DNA of 64,000 nt from Eretmocerus hayati (taxonomy: Eukaryota; Arthropoda; Insecta; Hymenoptera; Aphelinidae), in NCBI GenBank assembly GCA_029851415.1, contig CM056743.1, positions 12,082,727 to 12,146,726 on the forward strand. Reading direction: 5' to 3'. Shown one piece after another: positions 54,984 through 64,000 of the stretch. The notes beneath the pieces are model-generated. The model searched no databases, had not been told where the DNA came from, and saw nothing but the letters and a program-made list of their open reading frames with translations. The position numbers were made by a program, and so were the translations under genes. Each line of letters begins with the position of its first letter. Position 1 is the first letter of the stretch.

Positions 54984-54988
54984 GTTGC

Positions 54989-56014
54989 ATTGACCGAGAA
55001 TATGGAGGCATCTATCAGATCGAATAGGGACTCCACACCAAGCTGCTTTTTGTACTCGGTGTTAAAAATGACTGAAACTTTGGTTTAAAGCAACGAAATT
55101 GAACTCGACAAGGAGTCAACCCCAAGGAATTAATTAATCAAGAGGCGCGGTAGCGCCTCGCTGGCGAGTATGAGCAGACGAAAAATCGAGCGAGGCGCTG
55201 TGCCTATCTATACTTTGAATTGGGGTTTTTTAACCTCACACTTTTTTTTTACTTGAATTATGAACCTCTCAACGTTGCTCATAGAGCTCTGCAATACTTC
55301 AGCAAAGCCTTTCCAAAGCGATTTAGAGTTCTGTACAATTATTTTCTCAATCCGAGCACTGGACGCGTTTTATTCAGCACCGCAAAATTCATGCCTTCGT
55401 TTTACATCTCAGTTCGATTTCTTCAGCCCCGTGCTTCGACTCGAGAAATATCGAAACGTCTCTACTACACATGTGTTGGGTATGTAAGATGGTCGAGGAA
55501 GAGAGAGAGATGAGAGATATATAGAAGCGCGTGCGCAAGATCTTCCTGTCCGGTTGACGGCAGTCTATGCAAGTCTATGCAACGAGGCTGTCTGCCGCAT
55601 ACCGGGCAACGCGGGCACCGACTAGCTGGTTTGTTATCGCGGATAAATGAATTTTCGAATTATCTGAATTTCTCGATTCTATAATTATTGCATCAGATGT
55701 GGATACTCGAAACTAGCCACGACTAGAGGTCACGTAAAGATCAAAGCGCCGCATGCGAGAAGGACAGGGAGGAGAGATTCGTCTGCTTTGTTGTGTTTTG
55801 TGTGTTCGTCGCGGCTCCGCAATATCTTGCTCTTGCCTGCAGCTGCATGGCTCTCCAGATTGAACTGAACAAAATATACACGGATAGTAGTGTATTTTTA
55901 GGCTTTTATGGAAAAAATGACGGAGCCGCGTGTAAGAAATTCTCAAGTGCGGTGGGGACAAGTGCTTGGAAAATTTGTGGTTCCCCTTGGATTTTTATAA
56001 CCTAGGAGTGAGAT
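54989..56014. other. Unassigned stretch with a GC hairpin
   Basis: No gene was recognised. A stem-loop GAGGCGC/GCGCCTC lies at 55142-55159, and a further GCGAGGCGCTG near 55191-55201 could pair alternatively. Confidence 0.4.
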
Positions 56015-56779
56015 CCCCCCCCCCCTCATTCACTTTTTTTCAAAAGTAAAACTAGGCGATTATGAGGTTTAGAAAAGAACCATTCATCTCCAGTACATCA
56101 AATCTTCAAATTTTATACGACATGGTTTGAACTCTTGAAGGGAATGAGATCTAAAAAAACCATGTCGAGTATTTTTTGAGCCGATTTGTCACGATCAACA
56201 TATCATCACTGATAGAGACTAGAGCCACTTTCCTCCAATCAAATCTTTCTTTCAATTCATCCTAATGCTGGTGGTTTGACAATTTCTTACTAGCTAATTG
56301 TCGCTGAAATGACCCGAAGTTTAGGTGAGTAGAAGAGGTGCAGGGGAATACCGAAATAGAGAAAATATAACTGAGTATGATATGAGATTTTAGTGAATCA
56401 TCATGAACACCAAATTCAACTCAGTTATATTTTCTCTATTCCGATATTCCCCTGTACCTCTTCTACTCACCTAAACTTCGGGTCATTTCAGCGACAATTA
56501 GCTAGTAAGAAATTGTCAAACCACCAGCATTAGGATGAATTGAAAGAAAGATTTGATTGGAGGAAAGTGGCTCTAGTCTCTATCAGTGATGATATGTTGA
56601 TCGTGACAAATCGGCTCAAAAAATACTCGACATGGTTTTTTTAGATCTCATTCCCTTCAAGAGTTCGAACCATGTCGTATAAAATTTGAAGATTTGATGT
56701 ACTGGAGATGAATGGTTCTTTTCTAAACCTCATAATCGCCTAGTTTTACTTTTGAAAAAAAGTGAATGAGGGGGGGGGG
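56015..56779. repeat. Near-perfect hairpin element with C/G homopolymer ends
   Basis: Arms of about 360 bp (56015-56375 and 56420-56779) are separated by a 44-bp loop, with only a few mismatches seen. The outer ends are runs of 11 C and 10 G. Inside is no ORF. A transcript across it would fold into a long double-stranded RNA. It could be a foldback or MITE-like element; no clear target duplication was seen. Confidence 0.9.
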
Positions 56780-56793
56780 ATTAACAAATTACT

Positions 56794-56915
56794 CTTATGG
56801 TTAGTTATTAAAAATTACTCAAATAAATAACTTATTAACTTATGGTTAGTTACTCAAATAAATAACTTATTAACTTATGGTTAGTTATTAAAAATTACTC
56901 AAATAAAATTAAGGA
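56794..56915 (+). repeat. Short tandem repeat, 45/35-bp units
   Basis: Three units start CTTATGGTTAG at 56794, 56839 and 56874. The middle unit lacks ten bases. Confidence 0.8.
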
Positions 56916-56934
56916 ATTAATTAACATTTTTTCA

Positions 56935-57510
56935 GCTCTTCAAAAAAATTGGTTCCGGAATCCCCAAATCTCGCGCCTGCGCAGAAAATTGAGGTTTTTT
57001 AACATTGGAATTCAAAAAACGCCCAAAAAACACCTCAGAACCCAGAAATGCAGGGAGAAAGTATTTTTTCAAAAAGAACACAACTTTTTGCATTGAAAAA
57101 TGTACTTTTGAATATCCAAAAAAAAGGACTTTTTGATAAAGAGACGAAGATGATTTCCATGGGTTCACCCATATTTAATCGAGGTGACATGGATACCAAA
57201 CTTTCGGAGTGGTTTTTAACAGTTTTTTTACTCAACTTTCAGATACTTTGTTGCTCGTTGCTCTACTTAGAGTCGCTTCTGAGTTATGACGATTTTATTG
57301 GAAGAAAGTTACGAAAATTTAGCAAAAAGAAATTTTAAACCAAATCTTGATCCATGCGCCGGATCCCAGAAAAAATTTCCCACTATTTTTTTGGTGGCAG
57401 ATGTTCATATTTTGACCTATAGAATCGGAAAAGTTGACTCAAAAAGGAATGTGAGACCCGACCAATATTTTTATATCGTTTTCTCGTGGAATTACTCTCG
57501 TAGAGTTGTC
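56935..57510 (-). repeat. Dispersed repeat family D, copy 4
   Basis: This is the reverse complement of the 42.7-43.3 kb copy over nearly its full length. The two copies flank the BEL-2 nest in opposite orientation. Confidence 0.8.
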
Positions 57511-58185
57511 GTTGATGAGGCCCACGTCACCTTAGCATCGTCTCTGCACTATTTGTTGGAAAATCACGATCGTTGCTTTCTCTTTCTGAGTGAAATATAG
57601 CAGCTGCTCCTTTTCATAAATCTCACCATGAGTACACATTTGTACTCTTCACGAAAGATCAGAAAACGAGACTGTGCTACTGCATTTTCGTATCAACTTT
57701 CGACTTCCTCGACCACATTCAAAATATCTTGACGCATTTGAAAGATTACTCAAGAATTTATCGGTTGATGTAGCCATTTCTGAAACCACCCACTTCTTCC
57801 ACGATTCGTGAAATAGGAATAGTATAAATTTTCTTGAGAAATTTCTGGACACCTGTGATTCAACACTATTTCAAAACTCTAATGTTTTTGTCAGATGATA
57901 ATCGGGTGATATGATGAAAACTAATCTCATGTGTTTAAACTCATGAGTTCATTTAGGGGTGGAAGATTCAGACGATTAATATTCTACTTGATACAAGGTA
58001 ATTAATTACAACTCTTGATTTCATCGAACTAATAATTTTATGCTCTTTCACATCCAGCTAAAGGATAATGGAATAAATAGCTCAAGTCATGCTGGGATTA
58101 TTGAATGCTTGAAAATTTCTCAACAGACAAAAGTTTTACCTTTCTTGGCGTTTTTTACTATAAACTAGAGAAAACGATTCCGGGA
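57511..58185. other. Unassigned stretch
   Basis: Nothing was recognised beyond short open frames without support. Confidence 0.35.
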
Positions 58186-58970
58186 CCTCCATATTTACCA
58201 ACGTACCTTAGCTCATTTCAAAGCTTGTCTCAAGACCTTTGAAATGAGTTAAGGTACGTCCAATTTGAATGGAGTGGAGCCGAGCTGTTTGAATTATCCC
58301 AAAACGTGATTTTTGAGAGTTAACAAAAGTGTGTACCCAACTTGCCCCCATCATTTGAAACAATGTAAATCGGTGACGAAGTGAATAGAATAGCTTTGAT
58401 CCGTTTTGATCACCGTGCAGCGACATTTGTAGCTTATAGCTGGCCCAAGACATCGTTTCCGACCTATTTTGACGTGATAAACACGTTCTGAGTGGTAAAA
58501 AAAGTCATACTGTACGCCTTTCCGAGATAACCATATGGGGGCATGTTGGGTACACTCCGATGTCGGCCTTCTTGATTCTCAAACCATCTTCGTGTTTTGT
58601 ACATAAAATCGCTCCAAATCCGAGTTCTGCAACCCTGAAGAGCGGCTCTTGAAGGTCTTGAGACAAGAAATCGAATGCGCTAAGGTACGTCAAGATTGGT
58701 CGAATAAAAATAAATTGGCACCGGTTGTAGTGAATGTGATTTCCTCGGGGATTTCTTAGCCGCGCAAACACGAAAAATGGAAAACTCACTTTATATTTTC
58801 TGGAGAACGCAGAAATGATCCGGGGTCGATGAAAACTACGTATTTGCTCATATTTTAACATAACAAACGTAAAAAAAATTGCGGGAAGGTCAACGAGCGC
58901 CCATTCCTGAGATCGGCATATGGGGGCAAGTTGGGTACAGAGGCAAGTTGGGTACACTTACCTTATTTTC
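58186..58970. mobile_element. MITE family P, 5'-truncated copy
   Basis: The copy is similar to 37540-38289 throughout. It ends with GTTGGGTACACTTACCTTAT but lacks the left terminal repeat. A strong internal hairpin lies near 58202-58261 (ACGTACCTTAGCTCATTTCA with its complement). Confidence 0.75.
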
Positions 58971-59951
58971 ATACGATGATTCCTACCTTGGAGTCGTTTG
59001 AACAGTCGCGTAGTGCTCAAGACGATACAATGTAGGGACGAACTGTTCGTTAGTTCTTGATAAAAAACAAAAAAAATAGAAGTTGTGCAGAAACGTTGCT
59101 GAATGACTCAGACTTCCTCTTCTATACACATTGCAAAAGTTGTCAAAAATCCTAGGGCAAGCGCCATATTCTCCCAATGTACATATATTACGAATCTGAA
59201 AATTCTTCAAGTCAACATCGCTAAATAATTTGAACCATGTCGATCCATGAAGTAGCGGGGCGAACTTGTGAATGCAGAGCACGATCGCAATATGAATTTT
59301 AAGGCACTCCAAGAATCATTCAAATATCAACAAACACCTAACCTGAGACTTTGAGCTGAGCCAATATGTTAAGATCCGAGGAATGCTATTAAAGGTATGA
59401 TAGGACTTCCACATCCAAAACAGCGATGTACGAAACGCTATCTCCTCCAGGAATGAATAGAATATGAGAACCCGCGATTCTCAAAAGCAGTCGTATAGGT
59501 GTTTCAGCTTGTAACTCGATGAGGGTGAAAATGAATTGCATTATCTCATACGAACAATTAGATAAGTGAAGAGATGACCAAGTTAATCAAACTCAGCAAG
59601 AAGTAGTGGTAGATTTGCGCGAATCAATGAGAGCTATTGCAAAATCCGAGAGGAAATTTCAACGTCAATCATAACAGGAATTCAGATTTTATGCTGGATA
59701 CACTTCATAAGTTATTTTCCAAGACACAATTAATTATGATTGTACAAGGCGGGGGAAATCTCTAGTGATCGGAGGACAAAATATCTCGCCGAAGAATTGA
59801 AATAAGATGAAGTCGAAGATATATTTTTTGGGAGGATGCTGGATATTCATATCTGAACCATCAAATACATATAAAGGAGATATTACAGAATGTACTCGAG
59901 AATACTTTCTTTTGGAAGGGGGAGGCATGAGATATTCTCCTTCCTATAGGA
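58971..59951. other. Unassigned stretch
   Basis: No gene or repeat was recognised. Confidence 0.35.
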
Positions 59952-60013
59952 AGCAGAGCATTCACTCCTTTCGATGGCTCTATAGAGCCATCGGACGGAG
60001 TAAATGCTCTGCT
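59952..60013. other. Strong 62-bp hairpin
   Basis: AGCAGAGCATT pairs with AATGCTCTGCT's equivalent on the other side, and the centre is the perfect palindrome GATGGCTCTATAGAGCCATC. It could be an RNA hairpin or the remains of a small inverted-repeat element. Confidence 0.6.
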
Positions 60014-60928
60014 TAGGAGTTTCCAAGTTCTCACAAAAGGGTGGGGAGCTGAAAAGCCGGCAGGAAAAAAGGAAGTCGTCACTGAAAAGAGGAGGAGACC
60101 ACCGCAGCATGAGAGCTCCGCACCGTAACAAGACGCACCAAGTTGCATCAATGCAGGTTCGAGCTGAATGCGATGAGCAGGAGAAGTGCTCTAATCAATC
60201 GAAGTTGACAAGTGTGCCACGAGGGCGTGACTCATTCAGTGATACTGAGCTTGCAAAAATTCGTAACACTTATTAAATACTTGACTGAATAGTGATAGTG
60301 TGTCCTATTAACGGTGCTATGAGAGGCAGTGCACCTATCAGCAGTATTGTCACGCTGCAGAAGCGAATACAAGTTCGAGAGTTGTGTTGTGCCAAAATCA
60401 GGCACCTGTTGAGGCCTCTGGTGCTGAAGCGTATCATACTGATACCAAAGAAGAACCAATAATACAGAAGAACCAAGCAGCGGCCGAGCGGCGAACAGCG
60501 AGGTCACAGCTGAGCACATCGCGGGAACAAAGACGCCAGAAGAAAGATAGCGGGCGGTGGTTGGAGCCAACGAACACTACAAGTGAACAACATCGCGAGC
60601 TGAGTCGAAATGGAGCACATGGGTCTGATGCTGATGAGAATCAACCCATAGCCGTATACACAGGTCCTACAACTCCCGGGGTGGGGGAGGGTCCACTAGT
60701 GAAAGCGTAAAGTTACCTTTTTCGCCACCACGTGACGCTACTCATCCTTCGAGAAGAGCTCTCGGCGCCGGCGCAGAGACGAAGAAGTTCGTACTCGTGG
60801 TTCGTCTGCGTCGTCTCCCATAACGGTTTTTAGAGAGCACGTGCTGCGATTTCCCGATCAAACAGGTGTCTTGTTCGTGGTCCTGATTAATTTCATTAGA
60901 ATTTTGGGACTCATGCAGCCCAGTGAAA
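60014..60928 (+). other. Unassigned stretch with polar ORFs
   Basis: Frames at 60004-60276 and 60384-60710 are rich in Arg, Lys, Gln and Glu. They lack recognisable domains or firm splice sites and could be exons of the downstream gene or chance frames. Confidence 0.25.
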
Positions 60929-61144
60929 ATGCCTACCTCGTGTGCTGTGCCAGGATATCCTCCACAATCAAAAGTAGAGAGGCGTTCTTTTTTCAAAGTA
61001 CCAAGAGATGACGACGAGAGGCAGAGATGGGCCACAAATATTGGTCTCACTCGTCTTTGTTCTACGCAATGTGACTGCGAGAGGCATTTCGACGAGTGCG
61101 ACGTTATATGGTTACACTCTATTCACGATCACGGGGAAATCTGA
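60929..61144 (+). pseudogene. Degenerate THAP-domain exon
   Basis: The frame starts with ATG 60929 (MPTSCAVPGY) and resembles a THAP zinc finger: Cys near residue 5, FFKVPRDDDERQRW, and CDCERHF as the CxxH end. The second Cys of the first pair is Tyr (PGY instead of PGC). The frame hits TGA at 61142-61144, just before a good GTAAGT donor at 61153, and does not join the next exon in phase. THAP domains bind DNA and occur in P-element transposases and in host regulators. This copy seems damaged, unless a different donor is used. Confidence 0.5.
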
Positions 61145-61421
61145 TCGGGGAGGTAAGTGCGAGTGCTATTTTTCAACTCTCTTCACCGAAATTAGTAAGA
61201 AACTCACTGTCTCTCTAGTGCGTTTTGATTTCTCTGACTACGCAGTGACAGATTGAAATAGTTTCTGCCCTCTGAAGCTGGTCAACAAACTCTTACTCTT
61301 CCTTGACATTCTATAAAACTTGAACATGTGGACCTGGAGTAGAGTCGAAAACCCATTTCTCTGTTACAATCTCGAACCACTCATCTAGAAGATTTAAAGA
61401 ATTTATTCTTGTCATCTCTAG

Positions 61422-61912
61422 GAAAAGAAGGATCGCCAGAAGTGGAGGAAGCAAGTCTGGGGCCTCATGGTCCAATTGAAGGCGAAATTGGTGCAGGCCG
61501 AACAACTGCTGCGTCAGCACCACAAAAGGCATCAGGCCAAAATCTCCAAGAAGGAAAGGCACTTGGCCAGAAGAGAGCAACACCACTTCGACAGAATGCG
61601 GAGAGTCGTCGCTGCGAGGAAACGAGCAGCGACCTACTCCAAAATGGGGTATGCTCTCAAGAAGAGGGGAATTCCATTTTTGGCGCCGCAGCAACCGAGG
61701 TATGACGAACGATTATTTCTTTCTTCCTTATACAAGTTTATAAACCCAAAACAAAAAATCATCCTTGGAATTAGCATTTCTGTTATGGTTACGGCTGGAT
61801 AATATATGCCGTAATGATTGTTACAATACAATCGCAGTTTCACCATGGTTCTATCATTTTGTTTTATAGTGTGACGTCGAAGAAGGCACCGCGGGAGCGG
61901 AACAGCTCATAA
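61422..61912 (+). CDS. Basic coiled-coil exons of unknown gene
   Basis: The exon at 61422-61699 has an acceptor CATCTCTAG and a donor GTATGA. It encodes a Lys/Arg-rich helical segment (LKAKLVQAEQLLRQHHKRH, then ERHLARREQHHFDRMRR). It joins in phase to an exon from 61870 (acceptor TTTTATAG), which ends at TAA about 14 codons later. The strongly helical, basic sequence suggests a nucleic-acid-associated or scaffold protein, and coiled coils often follow THAP fingers. The first exon of this gene is not settled, because the THAP frame upstream is out of phase. No family was recognised. Confidence 0.45.
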
Positions 61913-61972
61913 AAGATGTAATCAAAGCCATCCTTCCACACCTCAATAAATCGCTGCAGGCGCGAAGACATT

Positions 61973-62389
61973 TTGAAGATAAAAAAAGAAAGAAAAAAAA
62001 AAAAGAAGATCGTCGAATCCAAAAGACGAGTGCTGCTGGCTGTGGAGCACGAAGGTGTCAGTTTGCCTTGTGGACCACTCAGCCATGAATTCAGGACCGC
62101 ATACCGCCCGGTACATGCCCGAAACCCTCGTCCCGATGACATGCTCCTGGCGAAGGACGAAGTCATCGGGAATGAGAGCAACAACAAGGAGTGTGCATCT
62201 GAAGTGGCATCGTGTGCAGTGGAACAGCACCAAAACAACGACAAAGAGATAGACGTGGGTGAACCGCTGGTGCGATTCCCGACACCCACAGCGTCGTCCT
62301 ATTCGCCCACACGAGAGTCGAACCGGGGCGATCGGGTTTTGAGTGATCGGGGTATATTTGACTATAAGTACGACGATGCTATCTGCTAA
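61973..62389 (+). other. ORF after a poly-A run, doubtful
   Basis: A 138-codon frame begins in the A-rich run at 61979-62010 and ends at 62389. Its composition is polar. It may continue the preceding gene if the A-run length is wrong, but nothing else supports it. Confidence 0.2.
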
Positions 62390-63048
62390 TCAATCAATGT
62401 ATATACATAAATTAGTAAAATGGTTGTGAGGGTGTTCAGGAATTCTTTTGTCGTTGCTTTGATGAAAATCAGATCAAATTGTTTCATTTCAGAAATTTGT
62501 CCCGAGTTTCGGCGGACCTATGCAACGATTCAGTTTTGTTAATAATTTTTGAAAGTTAAATTTCAATTTCAAATGAGGAAGAGTGGAAGATTTAATATTC
62601 TCTTTCATGTCAATTTCATAGTTTTCTTCATAATTGGTTTTACATTATTATGATGTTCATTGTCTAAAAGAAAAAAGCTTTAATTAGTTCAAAAGAAAAT
62701 AAATGATTCAAGATTATTTAGTGAAAAAGAAGGCAAGGAAAAATGCATCCTTGCAAACTGTACTAGAGAATTCAATGGAAAACGTGGCAGTTTATCATCA
62801 CCAGGCGAGTAATCCGCTTACTTGTTCTCCTTATGAGAGGGTGAAGAAATTCATGATTTGAAATATTTTTCCTCACAGATATGTCATGTTGCGATTATGA
62901 GAATGCCATTCTGCAGGATCGCACTGAAACAGAAATTGAAGTCGAATATACGAATTCATCAATTGATTCGGGGATAGATATTGATAGTTCGTGAGGCAAT
63001 GATAGTTGTTCGTACTTGAAAGTCAGTTTCGAAACACTCACTTACAAC
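62390..63048. other. Unassigned stretch
   Basis: No gene or repeat was recognised. Confidence 0.35.
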
Positions 63049-63579
63049 TTAAGGTAGTTGTACACTAAAATGCAAAATATACCAGAATGTCACCAAAGTT
63101 GGTGAGGATTTAGTTCAAGTGTCAATGAACACCTGGGCAAAACTTCAAAATGATTGACCGTTTTGTTTCAGAGTGGTAGTCATCAAAATTCGTCACTTTT
63201 AGCATGGTGCTCATGCGGGATCGTCGACTCCCATATAAACGCAATGTTAAAAGTGGCGGGTTTTTGATGGCTACCCCTCCGAAACAAAACGGTCAATCAT
63301 TCTGAAATTTTGCACAGGTGTTCATTAACACTTGAACTAAATCCTCTCCAACTTTGGTTATTTTCTGGTATACAGTGGAATCTCCCTCAACGGATACCTC
63401 CTATTAGCGGAAACCTTTCAATAACGGACATTTTTTTGCGACCAGCAGAAGTATAATCACAGAAATGAACCTCTGATTTGCGGATACCTCCGGATAGCGG
63501 ACATTTTTTATGCAACCAGAGGTGTCAGTGCGACCGGAGATTTCACTGTATTTTCAGCTTTAGTGTACAACTACCTTAA
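63049..63579. mobile_element. TTAA-flanked MITE with long inverted repeats
   Basis: TTAA (63049-63052 and 63576-63579) flanks terminal repeats beginning GGTAGTTGTACACTAAA, which are perfect at the tips. The inverted arms extend to about 135 bp each (near 63053-63190 and, interrupted, 63240-63575). A TTAA target duplication is typical of piggyBac and Kolobok. It contains a nested MITE. Confidence 0.88.
63373..63548. mobile_element. Nested 176-bp pogo/Tigger-like MITE
   Basis: It is flanked by TA (63371-63372 and 63549-63550) and has terminal repeats CAGTGGAATCTCC and CAGTGAAATCTCC in inverted orientation. The start CAGT with an AATCTCC-like continuation is typical of pogo/Tigger elements. It splits the right arm of the surrounding TTAA MITE. 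Confidence 0.8.
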
Positions 63580-64000
63580 CAAAGCTACGTAAGTAAAATT
63601 TTCCGTGCATATAGTTACTTGAAGTATTTGACGTGCATATCTTCGTTTCCCCTCGCTAGCCAATTTCGCAGTATCACATCTCTCAAGCTTGATATTACAG
63701 TTGGAAACCCGTCAACTCGAAATTATCCACCGTTCTACCTGTTTATAAGATGCACTACAAATCGGTTCTTGAGGAGTTAGGAACAGGGGCGTTCATGATC
63801 AATAAGTGCACTTCATACGAATTTTGCACTTCTTTTTCATGTTTACTCTCTCAATGTCGGTACGTCTTATACACGGGTAGAATGGGAATTCTTTCTTTGT
63901 CTTCATTCTGACCTCATTATCTTCTCAACAAGCATTTCCATTGGATCAGATTTATAAACGATACTATTTCCTCCAGATTCTGATCGCGTGGAAGAGGACG
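63580..64000. other. Unassigned right end of window
   Basis: Nothing was recognised. Confidence 0.4.

Larger units (their letters stand above)
43367..54988 (+). mobile_element. BEL/Pao LTR retrotransposon (BEL-2), nested and inactive
   Basis: The element runs from 43372 to 54983 and is flanked by the duplication GTTGC at 43367-43371 and 54984-54988. LTRs are 422 bp. The 5' LTR is split by a non-LTR insertion, and its two pieces (273 and 149 bp) add up exactly to the length of the 3' LTR. About five differences separate the LTRs, so the copy is older than BEL-1. gag and pol lie in one frame broken by three stops. The primer is tRNA-Tyr instead of tRNA-Arg. Confidence 0.95.

Noticed and set aside
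1..64000. CRISPR arrays, bacterial operons, rRNA or tRNA genes
   Set aside because: No regularly spaced identical short repeats or cloverleaf-type sequences were found. tRNA similarity is limited to the two primer binding sites.

Overview
The window looks like insect nuclear DNA, possibly hymenopteran. It is AT-rich, has short GT-AG introns, and is dominated by transposable elements: BEL/Pao LTR retrotransposons, a Jockey/CR1-group non-LTR element, hAT transposase remnants, short inverted-repeat (MITE-like) elements, palindromes and tandem repeats. The primer binding sites match Drosophila-type tRNA-Arg and tRNA-Tyr 3' ends. No prokaryotic operons, rRNA genes, tRNA genes or CRISPR arrays were seen. 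All homology calls were made by reading motifs, without database searches.

Layout: 0.9-9.0 kb is a complete, apparently intact BEL/Pao element (BEL-1) with 624-bp LTRs that read as identical, a 5-bp target duplication, and gag and pol in one frame separated by a single UGA followed by CUA. From 13.6 to 14.8 kb is a small spliced gene of unknown function with an apparent frameshift. From 16.3 to 17.5 kb is a compound repeat block. On the minus strand, 18.3-19.3 kb holds a compact three-exon KMT5/Suv4-20-like SET-domain methyltransferase gene, including a final post-SET exon too short for an ORF scan. Behind it are further minus-strand exons (19.8-20.35 kb) and proline-rich and unrecognised ORFs (21.3-24.0 kb).

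From 24 to 38.3 kb: a tandem array with units of about 350 bp; a BED-finger/hAT transposase-derived gene with a MITE in its intron (25.6-28.8 kb); copies of a dispersed repeat; a second hAT transposase relic on the minus strand (35.0-37.3 kb); and several MITEs. From 38.5 to 41.2 kb is a 2.7-kb palindrome whose outer 1042-bp arms read as identical while its inner arms have diverged.

From 43.4 to 55.0 kb is a second BEL/Pao element (BEL-2, primed by tRNA-Tyr), broken by three in-frame stops. Its 5' LTR is split by a 4.45-kb non-LTR retrotransposon whose two ORFs are intact and overlap at an A-AAA-AAC heptamer placed correctly for -1 frameshifting. From 56.0 to 56.8 kb is a near-perfect hairpin repeat with C/G homopolymer ends. 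From 59.9 to 62.4 kb are a strong hairpin, a degenerate THAP-domain exon and a basic coiled-coil exon gene. At 63.05-63.58 kb, a TTAA-flanked MITE has been invaded by a pogo-like MITE.

The host genes appear few (KMT5-like gene, the 13.6-kb gene, the basic coiled-coil gene). Most of the interest lies in recoding signals inside the retroelements and in the palindromic architecture.
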